Source of the DNA: JBEKJU01 sp050011095 | GTDB taxonomy: Bacteria; Desulfobacterota; Syntrophorhabdia; Syntrophorhabdales; WCHB1-27 | DNA: 47,265 nucleotides | Assembly (NCBI GenBank): GCA_050011095.1 | Contig: JBEKJU010000001.1 | Location: 1 to 47,265, forward strand | Direction of reading: 5' to 3' | Shown here: in pieces, positions 16,542 through 24,949 of the stretch | How positions within the stretch are numbered: position 1 is the stretch's first letter | Layout of the letters: each line of letters starts with the position of its first letter | The notes under the pieces: generated by a model | The model's database searches: none | What the model was told of the DNA's origin: nothing | Seen by the model: the letters and a program-made list of their open reading frames with translations, nothing else | Translations under genes and position numbers: made by a program

Positions 16542-17411
16542 ATGCCCTGGAGTCGAAAAAAGAAGGCAATCCTGGTCATCCTGTCCCTGATCGTCCTCAT
16601 CTTTTTCGTTTTCCTCATTGCCGGCCTCGGCAAAAGACCGGCCGACCAGATCGGCGTTATCGAGATAGAAGGGGTCATATCCTCGTCCAAGGAGACCATG
16701 GAGGACATCGTGCGCTTCAAGGAAGACCCCTCGATCAAGGGGATCATCCTGAGGATAAACTCGCCGGGAGGGGGCGTCGGCCCCACGCAGGAGATCTACA
16801 GGGAAGTGGTGAAGCTGAGGGGCAAGAAGAAGGTCTACGTCTCCATGGGCACGACCTGCGCGTCGGGGGGCTACTACATCGCGGCGGCCGCGGACAAGCT
16901 CTATGCGAACCCCTCGACCATCACCGGGAGCATCGGCGTGATCATGCAGCTCATGGTAGTGGAGGACGTGCTCAAGAAGATCGGACTGAAAAGCAACACG
17001 ATCAAGGCGGGCGAATTCAAGGACGTGGGCTCGCCGTTCAGGAATATGACGCCCCCGGAAAGGCGTTACATGGACGGGATAATCCAGAGCATCTATGAAC
17101 AGTTCATGAAGGATATCGCAGCGGGAAGAAAGATGGATATGGAGAGGGTGAGAGGCCTCGCCCAGGGCAGGATCTACACGGGGAGCCAGGCAAAGGACCT
17201 CGGCCTTATAGATGGCCTGGGGAATTTCTACGACACGGTGGACGCCCTGAAGACAGCCCTTGGCATCAAGGGGAAGCCGACGCTCGTCTATACGGAAAAA
17301 CCCTTCTCCTTCTCGAAATGGATCTTCGGCTCCCTTTCGCGGGAGCTGGTGAACGGGCTTTTTTCTTCGCCCTTCAAGGTCATGGCGACGCCGTCGCAGG
17401 GCGGGCGCTGA
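16542..17411 (+). CDS. sppA: Signal peptide peptidase SppA, short form
   Basis: A 289-residue membrane-anchored serine protease that degrades cleaved signal peptides. One N-terminal transmembrane helix (about 8-28) is followed by the crotonase-like protease domain: LRINSPGGGVGPTQEIY, the nucleophile region CASGGYYIAAAADKLYANPSTITGSIGV, and the C-terminal GRIYTGSQAKDLGLIDGLG. Short SppA forms use a Ser/Lys dyad contributed across subunits (family knowledge). AGAAGGTG precedes the ATG, which starts four bases after the scpA stop, so it is in the fusion gene-scpA-sppA operon. Confidence 0.92.
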   Translation: MPWSRKKKAILVILSLIVLIFFVFLIAGLGKRPADQIGVIEIEGVISSSKETMEDIVRFKEDPSIKGIILRINSPGGGVGPTQEIYREVVKLRGKKKVYVSMGTTCASGGYYIAAAADKLYANPSTITGSIGVIMQLMVVEDVLKKIGLKSNTIKAGEFKDVGSPFRNMTPPERRYMDGIIQSIYEQFMKDIAAGRKMDMERVRGLAQGRIYTGSQAKDLGLIDGLGNFYDTVDALKTALGIKGKPTLVYTEKPFSFSKWIFGSLSRELVNGLFSSPFKVMATPSQGGR

Positions 17412-17416
17412 AGCAA

Positions 17417-17450
17417 CGGACCGGGCGGGCCAAAGGAGGCCCTCCGTCCG
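17417..17450. terminator. Bidirectional stem-loop
   Basis: CGGAC (17417-17421) pairs with GTCCG (17446-17450) and inner GGGCC (17427-17431) with GGCCC (17438-17442), between the convergent sppA and kinase-like genes. There is no T-tract. Confidence 0.45.
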
Positions 17451-18245
17451 CTAACGCAGGACAGGCAGGTAGATGTTGAATTCGAGCGTCTCGCCCCGCC
17501 TGCCGCCCACACGCAACGCGCCGCGGTGCTCCTCGATGATCCGGCGGACCGCCGAACGGGCAAGGAGGATCCCCTTTCTGCCACGATGCCTGCCCGGCTC
17601 GCGCCTTTCGGCCCTCGATCGGGAGACGTCGTCGGAACGGACCGACAGGAGGCCGCATCTACTGTTTTCCGCCGCCCCCGCAACGCGGTTCTCCACCGGC
17701 ACGACCTTCGTCAGGATCGTCATGGTGCCTCCGCTCGTCATGACCCCGGAGAGGTGCTTTACGACGGTCGCGAAAACCCGGCCCATCTGCATGGGGTCCG
17801 CCATGACCCTCAGCTCCCCGTCCGAAAGCAGGGTCTGAAGGCGGATGCCCCTTTTCACGATGCCGGAAAGGAAGCGCGACATCTCCAGGATCAGGTGGTT
17901 GATATTTAGCGATGTCAGGGTGACCCTTCCCCTCTCGCCCACTGACATGAGACTGTTCGTGAGGCTCCTGCCTGTCTCCGCGTGGGCGAGGATGAGGCCC
18001 GCGTACTTTCTGAGCGGGTCTTTCCGGTCCATCTCCATCTGGAGGACCCTGCCGTAACCGGCGACGGCGCCCAGGACATCCTTGAAGCAGACCGCTATCT
18101 CGCATGCGACCCTCTCAAGCGCCTTTACCCCCAGGGAGCGCTGCAATGCCGCCTCGCTCCCGTAAAGCAACCGCTCCAGACGGTGGGCCGATCGTCTGGC
18201 CTTCTCCAGTTCCTCTATATGGTCTTCGCCGGTATAGTCGTCCAT
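17451..18245 (-). CDS. Degenerate sensor histidine kinase (predicted pseudokinase)
   Basis: A 264-residue protein with an N-terminal coiled-coil stretch (about 6-40), then a HisKA-like helix pair and a HATPase-like domain. The signature VAxxIAHDFNNxLGAxxGY is recognisable, but its His-Asp is replaced by Val-Cys (ACEIAVCFKDVLGAVAGY). The N-box Asn is replaced (TVVKHLSGVM), the G1 box DxGxG is missing, and the G2 box reads GRKGILLA. No membrane helix. It is therefore predicted not to bind ATP normally or to phosphorylate, and may be a scaffold or phosphorylation modulator. GGGGGGAAGG precedes ATG 18245. It diverges from a lone receiver gene (18649). Ends in TAG. Confidence 0.75.
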   Translation of the reverse strand: MDDYTGEDHIEELEKARRSAHRLERLLYGSEAALQRSLGVKALERVACEIAVCFKDVLGAVAGYGRVLQMEMDRKDPLRKYAGLILAHAETGRSLTNSLMSVGERGRVTLTSLNINHLILEMSRFLSGIVKRGIRLQTLLSDGELRVMADPMQMGRVFATVVKHLSGVMTSGGTMTILTKVVPVENRVAGAAENSRCGLLSVRSDDVSRSRAERREPGRHRGRKGILLARSAVRRIIEEHRGALRVGGRRGETLEFNIYLPVLR

Positions 18246-18515
18246 GCCTTCCCCCCTTGGTCTCGATTCAGCCGGATAAGGGTAACCCCGGACAAAGGCC
18301 TCCCTCTTTTCCGGTCCGCCTCCGCCGGATTTATCATTGAAGCAACCGCCATGCCAGGGGCCGGCGCGGCCGGAAACCGCGCGGGATTGCTCGCGGCAAA
18401 GAGGGGCCGGCTAAAAGAAAGGGGCAAGAAATGTCGAGCGATAACCGGCCCAGGAGACGAAAATGTCGGCCCTTCGCCCCTATTTTCCGGCCATCCGTCC
18501 GATCTCGACACCTAT

Positions 18516-18543
18516 TTGCGTTTTCCGGAGCAGGTCTTATATT
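18516..18543 (+). promoter_or_regulatory. Possible promoter for the lone receiver
   Basis: TTGCGT (18516-18521), 16-bp spacer, TATATT (18538-18543) in the 400-bp divergent spacer 18246-18648. The match is moderate and the leader would be about 100 nt. I see no gene or RNA element in the rest of this spacer. Confidence 0.35.
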
Positions 18544-18648
18544 TCTCTTGTAAAGGCGAAAAGAGGCCATAACGGTGTTGACGCGGGATGATCCGGCCCC
18601 GTGCGCGAGATCGCAAAGCCCACGTCGTTCCCAGGGGGGTCACACCAT

Positions 18649-19032
18649 ATGGGCGACAGATTCGTGCTCGTAGTAGATGACGAGGGACTCGTCAAGGACT
18701 ACCTGGAGGAGGTCGTGGGACGGCACGGTTATCGCTCCGCCGCCTTCACCGACCCGCGAGAGGCGCTCGTTTTTTTTCAGATGAACACGACAAAAATAGA
18801 TATTGTCCTCGCCGACATCAGGATGCCCGGCATCTCGGGATACGACCTCGCCAAGGAGATGCTGAAGATCAACCCCTATATCCCGGTGATCCTCATCAGC
18901 GCCTACTTCCCCTCCCTGAATGCCGTCCAGGAGGCGCCCAATGTCAAGAGGGTTCTCAGTAAGCCCCTCTCGACAAAGCTACTCCTGGAGGCGATCGAGA
19001 CCGAGATCGGCGAGGCAGGCCACATGGCCTGA
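18649..19032 (+). CDS. Single-domain response regulator
   Basis: A 127-residue CheY-like receiver without an output domain. Acidic pocket D10-D11, phosphoacceptor D56 (LADIRMPG), the Thr/Ser switch at ILISAY and the conserved Lys in VLSKPLS are all present, so it should be phosphorylatable. ATG 18649 follows AGGGGGG; an in-frame GTG at 18601 would add 16 residues not typical of the fold. It diverges from the pseudokinase gene, which cannot be its phosphodonor if read correctly. The true kinase must be elsewhere. Confidence 0.85.
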   Translation: MGDRFVLVVDDEGLVKDYLEEVVGRHGYRSAAFTDPREALVFFQMNTTKIDIVLADIRMPGISGYDLAKEMLKINPYIPVILISAYFPSLNAVQEAPNVKRVLSKPLSTKLLLEAIETEIGEAGHMA

Positions 19033-19234
19033 AGTCCGGTAGGGACAGGGCACAAGTTGCCCCGAAGGCAATTCAAACCCCCGCCCCGCGATTACCGGCC
19101 ATCCGAGAGGCGCGACCCGCTACGTGGGTACCCTGCGGCCGTCCCCTCATCGACTCGGTATTAGATATTGACAGGAATGGCGATTCTATTATTAAGTAAC
19201 GACAGACCGGCGTATTGCGCCGCATATGCGGATA

Positions 19235-19320
19235 GGCCCGATGGTGGAATGGCAGACACATCAGACTTAAAATCTGACGTCTGAAAGGACGTGCGGGTTC
19301 GACTCCCGCTCGGGCCACCA
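19235..19320 (+). tRNA. tRNA-Leu (anticodon UAA)
   Basis: An 86-nt tRNA with a 7-bp acceptor stem (GGCCCGA / TCGGGCC), D-arm with GG, anticodon stem TCAGA/TCTGA and loop CTTAAAA giving anticodon TAA (19268-19270). It has the long class II variable arm of leucine tRNAs, T-arm GCGGG-TTCGACT-CCCGC and an encoded CCA end. It decodes UUA/UUG. A possible promoter element (TTGACA near 19167) lies about 65 bp upstream. Confidence 0.97.
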
Positions 19321-19334
19321 TAAACCCCCCGGAC

Positions 19335-20156
19335 ATGGTGCGTCACAGGATGAATAATTCCACGAACGGTCCCGACCTCATGGACCGCCCCGAGATCCTC
19401 GAAAGACTCTTTTTCCCGCGCCGGGCATCGCCGGACGAACTGACGTCCCCCTATGGCGCGAACCATACGATCGAGGTGGCATCCGGGGTTTCCCTGGGCT
19501 GCCGATTCTACCCGGCGGGGGCGAAGGCGCCCACGATCCTCTACTTCCACGGAAACGGGGAGATAGCCCCCGACTACGACTACACCGCCCACCTGTACCA
19601 GGAACGGGGGATCAACCTCTTTGTGGCGGACTATCGCGGCTACGGCGCGAGCACGGGCAACCCCACGTGCGCGAGCCTTATTCGCGATGCCCACCCCACC
19701 TTTCACGGCTTCGTCGCGTTTTTGGAGGACCGCGGCTATACGGGCAATCTCTTCGTCATGGGCCGGTCCCTTGGAAGCGCCCCGGCCATCGAGGTTGCTC
19801 TCCACTATCAACGGGTGCTCCGCGGGTTGATCGTGGAGAGCGGGTTTGCCCATACCCGGAACCAGTTAAGGAGATTGGGGGTGTCGCACCTCTTCAGGGA
19901 TATCCCCGATGTCGTCGGCTTCGGAAATGATCTGAAGATCAAAGAGATCACGATTCCCACCCTGATCATTCACGGAGAAGAGGACGAGATCATCCCCGTT
20001 GACGAGGGACGGGCCCTTTACGCCCTCTCGGGCGCCTCCCGAAAGACTCTCCTCCTCATACCCCGAGCGGGCCACAATGACCTGATGGTATACGGCCTCG
20101 CGGCATATATGCGGGCCATCGAGACGTTTGCGTCCTCTTCGGTATCGCCCCTTTGA
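19335..20156 (+). CDS. Alpha/beta hydrolase
   Basis: A 273-residue soluble hydrolase of the BAAT/DLH-like type. Oxyanion-hole region YFHGNGE, then ADYRGYGASTG, nucleophile elbow GRSLG with S145, acid D217 in HGEEDEIIP and H247 in AGHND. The triad is complete. No signal peptide, so cytoplasmic. The substrate is not predictable. Start could be ATG 19335 or ATG 19350; neither has a clear Shine-Dalgarno. It lies 14 bp after tRNA-Leu and is convergent with the GT4 gene. Confidence 0.85.
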   Translation: MVRHRMNNSTNGPDLMDRPEILERLFFPRRASPDELTSPYGANHTIEVASGVSLGCRFYPAGAKAPTILYFHGNGEIAPDYDYTAHLYQERGINLFVADYRGYGASTGNPTCASLIRDAHPTFHGFVAFLEDRGYTGNLFVMGRSLGSAPAIEVALHYQRVLRGLIVESGFAHTRNQLRRLGVSHLFRDIPDVVGFGNDLKIKEITIPTLIIHGEEDEIIPVDEGRALYALSGASRKTLLLIPRAGHNDLMVYGLAAYMRAIETFASSSVSPL

Positions 20157-20196
20157 GCAGGTGACAGCGGGGATACCCCCTTTTGAGGGCGGCTTA

Positions 20197-21300
20197 CTAC
20201 GAATGCCCCTTCCGGCCTTTCGAGAGGGTGTCGAAGAATGAGACGAGGTCCGTCCTCGTTCCTTCGAGCGTGAAGTTCGCGGCAACCTTCAGCCCCTCGC
20301 GGACACACCTTTCCCGGAAGGCGCTGTCCGCGATGAATCTCATGACGCCCTCCGCGATCAGGCCGGGTGAGTGCTGAGGCACGAAACAGGCGAAATCACG
20401 GGCATCGCCCATGTTCCTGTAGCTCGATATGTCGGTGAGGATCGCCGGGACACCCGAGGCAAAAGCCTCGACAGCGGGGAGGCCGAACCCTTCACCCTCC
20501 AGGGAAGAGGAGATGAAGATGTCCGATCCGCGGTAAAGCTCCGCCATTTGTCCTTCCGCGAGCCCCTTCAGGAACACGTCGACCACCCGGCCCTCTTCCT
20601 CGCCGGGGTCTGTCGGCGAGACCCTCACAAGCTCCACGGGGACGCCCCTGCCTTTCAGCATCCGCACCGCCTCGAGCGTGTCGGGGATGCCCTTGAAGCC
20701 CACGTGGGCGGAGCCGACCGAGAGGAGCCTTATCTTCGCGCCGCCCCAGACCCTGGTCGTGTCGGGATGGAACACGGCCACGTCGATTCCGTTCCTAATC
20801 AACGCGCAGGGCTGTCCGTAGCGGCCGGCTACCAGGGCCGCGAGGTGTTTCGAGACGGCCGCTTTGACCGTAGGCAGCGCATAGACGCGCTCGAACCCCC
20901 TTATCCTCCGTCTGAATTTGGCCTTGTCCCTCCACGTCCTGAACCTCCCGCACCACCCCCTTCTCCTGTATCGATCGGTGACCGCTTCCCCCCTGAGGCG
21001 CGCCTCGTAGTCGGTCGGCTCGTACCCCTGGCAGAGATGCACGACAATGCCCTTCAATCCCGTATGCAGCTCGTACACATCGCTCGCATTCGTGCCCACA
21101 TATATGTCGCAGGCCGGCATCTCCGCCATCCCTCCGATCCGTGTGATCTCGGGCGCCTTTTCCATGGTCCATTGATGGTCGATAATTTTTGTGACGAGCA
21201 GGGCGTCGTAGCCCGCGGCCTTAAGGAGGGAGACGTGCTGGAGCATCACCTTTACCCCTCCCGAAAGACCTGTGTGCCTGATGTAGTAAGCGATCTTCAT
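20197..21300 (-). CDS. Glycosyltransferase family 4
   Basis: A 367-residue GT-B retaining glycosyltransferase. N-terminal Rossmann domain (IAYYIRHTGLSGGVKVMLQHVSLL), then the GT4 donor domain: RNGIDVAVFHP, LLSVGSAHVGFKG, ADIFISSSLEGEGFGLPAVEAFASGVPAIL (EX7E-type region). It probably transfers a sugar in surface polysaccharide or LPS assembly at the inner membrane. A GGAGGG site precedes the ATG at 21300. No other polysaccharide genes are adjacent. Ends in TAG. Confidence 0.88.
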   Translation of the reverse strand: MKIAYYIRHTGLSGGVKVMLQHVSLLKAAGYDALLVTKIIDHQWTMEKAPEITRIGGMAEMPACDIYVGTNASDVYELHTGLKGIVVHLCQGYEPTDYEARLRGEAVTDRYRRRGWCGRFRTWRDKAKFRRRIRGFERVYALPTVKAAVSKHLAALVAGRYGQPCALIRNGIDVAVFHPDTTRVWGGAKIRLLSVGSAHVGFKGIPDTLEAVRMLKGRGVPVELVRVSPTDPGEEEGRVVDVFLKGLAEGQMAELYRGSDIFISSSLEGEGFGLPAVEAFASGVPAILTDISSYRNMGDARDFACFVPQHSPGLIAEGVMRFIADSAFRERCVREGLKVAANFTLEGTRTDLVSFFDTLSKGRKGHS

Positions 21301-21337
21301 TTACCCTCCGCGAAAGAACGGAGCTTAGGGCTCGGAA

Positions 21338-21475
21338 GGAAATAAATGAGTCAGATGGCGAAGGATTTTTGGCCGATCCGCGAGGCGCGGAAAGGCCAAA
21401 TGTACTGGATGTACATGACCTTTTCGCAACGAAGCGGGCGGACAAAAAGACGAGCCAGATGGCCCATTTATTTTC
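21338..21475. repeat. 138-bp imperfect palindromic element
   Basis: The whole element can fold back on itself around a centre at about 21407. The ends match 10 of 11 (GGAAATAAATG at 21338-21348 with CATTTATTTTC at 21465-21475), the middle pairs with interruptions, and the core is ATGTA-N7-TACAT (21400-21416). It lies between the GT4 start and the pmbA-like 3' end. No protein gene. It has the form of a MITE or ERIC-like intergenic repeat, or a long structured RNA. Confidence 0.55.
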
Positions 21476-21496
21476 TGACGAGCCCTTATCTCCACT

Positions 21497-21511
21497 GGGG
21501 CTCAGCGCCCC
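21497..21511. repeat. Second copy of GGGGCTCAGCGCCCC
   Basis: Identical to 228-242. It lies 43 bp downstream of the pmbA-like stop codon, followed by a small CTCCGGCAGCGGAG hairpin. See the first copy for interpretation. Confidence 0.4.
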
Positions 21512-21554
21512 CTCCGGCAGCGGAGCCGCCGCTCACCCGGCCGGCCCTTCTTCT

Positions 21555-22859
21555 CTACCTCCCGCTTACCTTCAGGCCCTCTATGAGGAGCGTCGGGGAG
21601 CCGTAGGAGCCGTAGAACGTGAGGTCCCGCCCCACGGCCGACACCTGGCCGAAAAGCTCGAAGAGATTGCCCGAGAGCATGACGCCCTTGAAGGGGGTGC
21701 GGACGCCTCCCGAGTGGTAGTGGCCTATGGCGCCGACGGAGAAATCTCCGGTGACGCTGTTTGCCGTGTGGGTGCCCATCAATTCCTCGACCACGATCCA
21801 GTCTCCCGACGGCTCTTCGCCGCCGGCCGGTCCGGCCTCGATGAAAAAACCCTTCGAGGCGCATCTCGGCGGTTCCTTGACGCCCGACCTGCCGGCATTC
21901 CCGGTGGACGCCCTGTTCATCCGCTTTCCGTAATACGTATCATAGAGGAAGCCCTGGAAGACGCCATCCTTCACCAGCACGCTCTCCTGGGACGGCACGC
22001 CTTCCCCGTCGAAGGGAAACGCGCCCATCCCCCTCGTACCCGAATCGACGATGGTGAGAAGGTCGGAAAAACACTTCGTGCCCACCTTGTCCCTCAGGCG
22101 CGTCATATTTTTATAGAGATTCTCCCCGAGAAAGGAGGGGGATAGTATCTCAAGCGCCTGGCACGCGGCCGCGGGGGTCAAAAGGCCGCGATAGACGCCG
22201 GTCGCGAGGACCTCGCCCGAGAGAAAGGAGAGCGTCTTTTCCGCTACCCGCCGCCCGAGTTTCGGTCCGTCCAGCTCTCCGTACCGGGACGCCCAGGACC
22301 AGTCGTACCAGGAAACCTCATCATTCCCGTTCTTTGCGACCGCCATGGCGGAGAGGGCGTAGATTGTCTTCTTCGCGCCCGCCTCGATCCCGTTAGAATT
22401 GATGATGTCCACGGAAAGCTCCGATTCATGAAGCTCACAATTTCTCGTCGTCGTAATCCGTTTGTCGTATGTCCGGATGATCGACTCCATCTCCAGAAGC
22501 GACGCGATCTTCACGTCATCGGCAATCGCGAGCCCCGGCTCATCGAAGATGTCGAGGTCCGGATATTGCCCGTATGCGGAGGGAAGCACGGAGTCGCGGT
22601 CCTCCTCCAAAAAGGGGGTCAGGGCGATGACATTCCCCACAAGGTCCGAGGCTGCCTTCTCCCCTTTTTCGAAGGTGAAGGAGAAACACATCCGCCCGTC
22701 CTTGATGCACCGGAGGGCGATGCCCTCTTCCTCCTTCAGGTCCATCGTGAGGAGCTTGCCTTCGGCGGCCTCATACCTCTTCGCCCGCTCCTTGACGAAA
22801 CAAAGCTCCCAGCCCTCGAAGGCGCCTTGCATGCGGCGTGTCCAGAACCGAGTCTCCAT
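21555..22859 (-). CDS. pmbA: TldD/PmbA family metalloprotease, PmbA-like
   Basis: A 434-residue cytoplasmic protein of the TldD/TldE family. The C-terminal domain includes YDTYYGKRMNRASTGNAGR, SVTGDFSVGAIGHY and GNLFELFGQV, typical of the PmbA/TldE partner that lacks the HExxH zinc motif. TldD/E pairs proteolyse modified peptides such as antitoxins and some RiPP leaders (family knowledge). No tldD partner is next to it. A strong AAGGAGG precedes ATG 22859. It may be the last gene of the radC-nadK-recN-GNAT run. Confidence 0.85.
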   Translation of the reverse strand: METRFWTRRMQGAFEGWELCFVKERAKRYEAAEGKLLTMDLKEEEGIALRCIKDGRMCFSFTFEKGEKAASDLVGNVIALTPFLEEDRDSVLPSAYGQYPDLDIFDEPGLAIADDVKIASLLEMESIIRTYDKRITTTRNCELHESELSVDIINSNGIEAGAKKTIYALSAMAVAKNGNDEVSWYDWSWASRYGELDGPKLGRRVAEKTLSFLSGEVLATGVYRGLLTPAAACQALEILSPSFLGENLYKNMTRLRDKVGTKCFSDLLTIVDSGTRGMGAFPFDGEGVPSQESVLVKDGVFQGFLYDTYYGKRMNRASTGNAGRSGVKEPPRCASKGFFIEAGPAGGEEPSGDWIVVEELMGTHTANSVTGDFSVGAIGHYHSGGVRTPFKGVMLSGNLFELFGQVSAVGRDLTFYGSYGSPTLLIEGLKVSGR

Positions 22860-22890
22860 GTGAACCTCCTTCTCCTGTATGACCGGAATT

Positions 22891-23349
22891 TTACGGCAGG
22901 CGCGCGATCATCGCCACTTCATCGCACAGGGGGAATTTCGGGCACTTCACACAGTCCGTCCAGATCTTCTGGGGAAGCTCCCGCTTCTCCACTTCTTCGA
23001 ACCCGAGCCGCCTGAAGAATGAATGGCGATAGGTCAAAACGAAGAGCCTCCTCAGGGCGAATTCCTTCGCCTCTTCCATACACGCCCTCACGAGTTCGCC
23101 CCCCACGCCGCGGTGCCGGCCCGCCTCGACGACGCAGAGGGACCTTATCTCGGCCAGGTCCTCCCAGCATATGTGGAGGGCGCACGCGCCCGCGACCTTA
23201 CCCGTTTCCCGGTCCTCGTAGACGACATAGTCGCGCATATTGTCGTAGAGCTCGGCGAGCGACCGGGGAAGCATCTCGCCCCGTTCGGCGCACGAGTTGA
23301 TCAACCGGTGGATAAGCGTAATGTCATGAATGCGTGCCTTCCTGAGCAT
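22891..23349 (-). CDS. GNAT N-acetyltransferase, ArgA-like
   Basis: A 152-residue acetyl-CoA-dependent N-acetyltransferase. The acetyl-CoA loop is VVEAGRHRGVGGELV; the start (MLRKARIHDITLIHRLINSCAERGEMLPRSLAELYDNMRDY in type) and the end (FFRRLGFEEV, then CVKCPKFPLCDE) resemble short N-acetylglutamate synthases of bacteria that lack a full ArgA. It would start arginine synthesis, but a general GNAT role is possible. Its ATG lies inside recN, a 26-bp overlap, so it is co-transcribed with it. Confidence 0.75.
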   Translation of the reverse strand: MLRKARIHDITLIHRLINSCAERGEMLPRSLAELYDNMRDYVVYEDRETGKVAGACALHICWEDLAEIRSLCVVEAGRHRGVGGELVRACMEEAKEFALRRLFVLTYRHSFFRRLGFEEVEKRELPQKIWTDCVKCPKFPLCDEVAMIARLP

Positions 23350-24946
23350 GCTTCAGCATCTCCTCCGCCTGTTCAAGCGTTTTTTCCGTAATAGTGATGC
23401 CCGCGAGCATCCGCGCCACCTCCTCGGTCCGCTCGCGGCCCGAGAGCTCCCTGATCGACGTGCGGGTCGCCGCCTCCCCCTGGTGCTTCATGACGAGGAA
23501 GTGGTGGTCCCCGTAGACGGCGATCTGGGGGAGATGGGTAATGCAGATCACCTGGTGCTTCCCTGACAGCTCCCTAAGCCTCCTGCCCACCACCTCGGCG
23601 ACCCTGCCGCCGATGCCGGCGTCGATCTCGTCGAAGACATAGGTCTTATCCTCATCGCCGCCGGTGATCCGCTTGATGGCGAGCATGATCCTCGAAAGCT
23701 CGCCGCCGGAGGCGACCCGGCGAAGGGGCTTCAAGGGTTCGCCGGGGTTCGCGGAGAGGAGGAACTCCACCTCGTCCGCGCCGTCCTCGCCGATAGAGCC
23801 GCTGTCCGTAATCCGGACCTCGAATTGCACACCCTTCATGGAGAGCGAGGCAAGCTCCGTCATCACGAGGCGCTCGATCTCCCGCGCCCCTTTTCTCCTC
23901 GACGCGGACAAATCACCCGCCATCGCCTCGAGTCCGGCCGCGAGCGCTGCCCTTTCCTCTTCAAGCCCCGCCGCGTCCGTCCTGGCATGGAGAAGGTCAT
24001 CGAGACGCCCGCGCGCCCTTTCCTCGAATCCCTTCACGCCGCCTTCCGCCCTGCCGTACTTCTCCTTGAGCCTCTGGACCGTCGCGAGCCGCTCTTCCAG
24101 CTCTTCCAGCTCGTCCGGCTCATAATCGAGGCTCCTCTCCCTTTCCCTGATCGACGCGGCCACATCCTCCACGTCGAAAGAGAGGCCTTCCATCCTCTTT
24201 TTGAGCGCCTCTATCCATTCGATCCCCGAAAACGGCCTGAGGAGGGACGCGAACGCCGCGAGCGACGCGTAGACGGACTGCTCCTCTTCGTAGAGCCCCC
24301 TGCCGATGGCCCCGATGCTGCTCTTTATCCGCGAGGCGTCCTTCAGCACCTTCAGCCTCTCCCTCACGTGGTCCTCTTCGCCTTCCCCGATGGCTACCCT
24401 TTCGATCTCGTCGATCTGGAACGCGAGAAGCTCGATCTCCTTTTCCTGCCCCTCGGCGGCCTTTTTTCCCGCCTCCAGGTCCCGGCTCAACTCGGCAAGG
24501 CGCCTCACCAGGCCCGATAGGGCCTCTCTCCGGCCTGCCAGGCCGAGAAACCCGTCGACCAGGCCGACATAGTTCTCCTTCCCGAGGAGCTGCTGGGACT
24601 CGTTCTGGCCGTACACGTGGACGAGGAGGTCCCCCAGCTCTTCCAGCCTTTTCGCAGTCACGGGGCCTTCGTTCACGTAGGCCCGCGACCTGCCCTGGCT
24701 GCCGATGATCCTTCTTAGGATATACTCCTCGCCTCCGCGGAAACAATGGCCCACGACCTCCGCGTGCTCCGCCGCGCCCCGGACCACGTCGGAGGAGACC
24801 CTAGCGGTGATGAGCGAGGAAAGGGCGTTGATGATGATCGATTTTCCCGCGCCCGTTTCGCCGGTGATCACGTTGAGCCCGTCGCCGAACTCCACGTCCA
24901 GCTCGTCGATAATGGCGAAGCCCCTCACCCGCAGGAATGCGAGCAT
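23324..24946 (-). CDS. recN: DNA repair protein RecN
   Basis: A 540-residue SMC-like ATPase that acts early in double-strand-break repair. Walker A GETGAGKSIIINAL is near residue 30. A long central coiled coil spans about 155-370. The ABC signature ASGGELSRIMLAIK and Walker B TYVFDEIDAGIGG follow in the C-terminal lobe. Length is near the family norm (about 550). It starts three bases after nadK stops and overlaps the GNAT gene. No LexA box was recognised upstream. Confidence 0.96.
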   Translation of the reverse strand: MLAFLRVRGFAIIDELDVEFGDGLNVITGETGAGKSIIINALSSLITARVSSDVVRGAAEHAEVVGHCFRGGEEYILRRIIGSQGRSRAYVNEGPVTAKRLEELGDLLVHVYGQNESQQLLGKENYVGLVDGFLGLAGRREALSGLVRRLAELSRDLEAGKKAAEGQEKEIELLAFQIDEIERVAIGEGEEDHVRERLKVLKDASRIKSSIGAIGRGLYEEEQSVYASLAAFASLLRPFSGIEWIEALKKRMEGLSFDVEDVAASIRERERSLDYEPDELEELEERLATVQRLKEKYGRAEGGVKGFEERARGRLDDLLHARTDAAGLEEERAALAAGLEAMAGDLSASRRKGAREIERLVMTELASLSMKGVQFEVRITDSGSIGEDGADEVEFLLSANPGEPLKPLRRVASGGELSRIMLAIKRITGGDEDKTYVFDEIDAGIGGRVAEVVGRRLRELSGKHQVICITHLPQIAVYGDHHFLVMKHQGEAATRTSIRELSGRERTEEVARMLAGITITEKTLEQAEEMLKHAQEGTHS

Positions 24947-24949
24947 GCC

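Noticed and set aside
17451..18245. Functional histidine kinase controlling the adjacent receiver
   Set aside because: The phosphoacceptor His and the ATP-binding boxes are missing, so a normal kinase role is not supported.
19167..19320. A second tRNA or tRNA-Sec near tRNA-Leu or selB
   Set aside because: Only one cloverleaf fits. The region upstream of selB (33919-34135) does not fold as a tRNA-Sec with a UCA anticodon.
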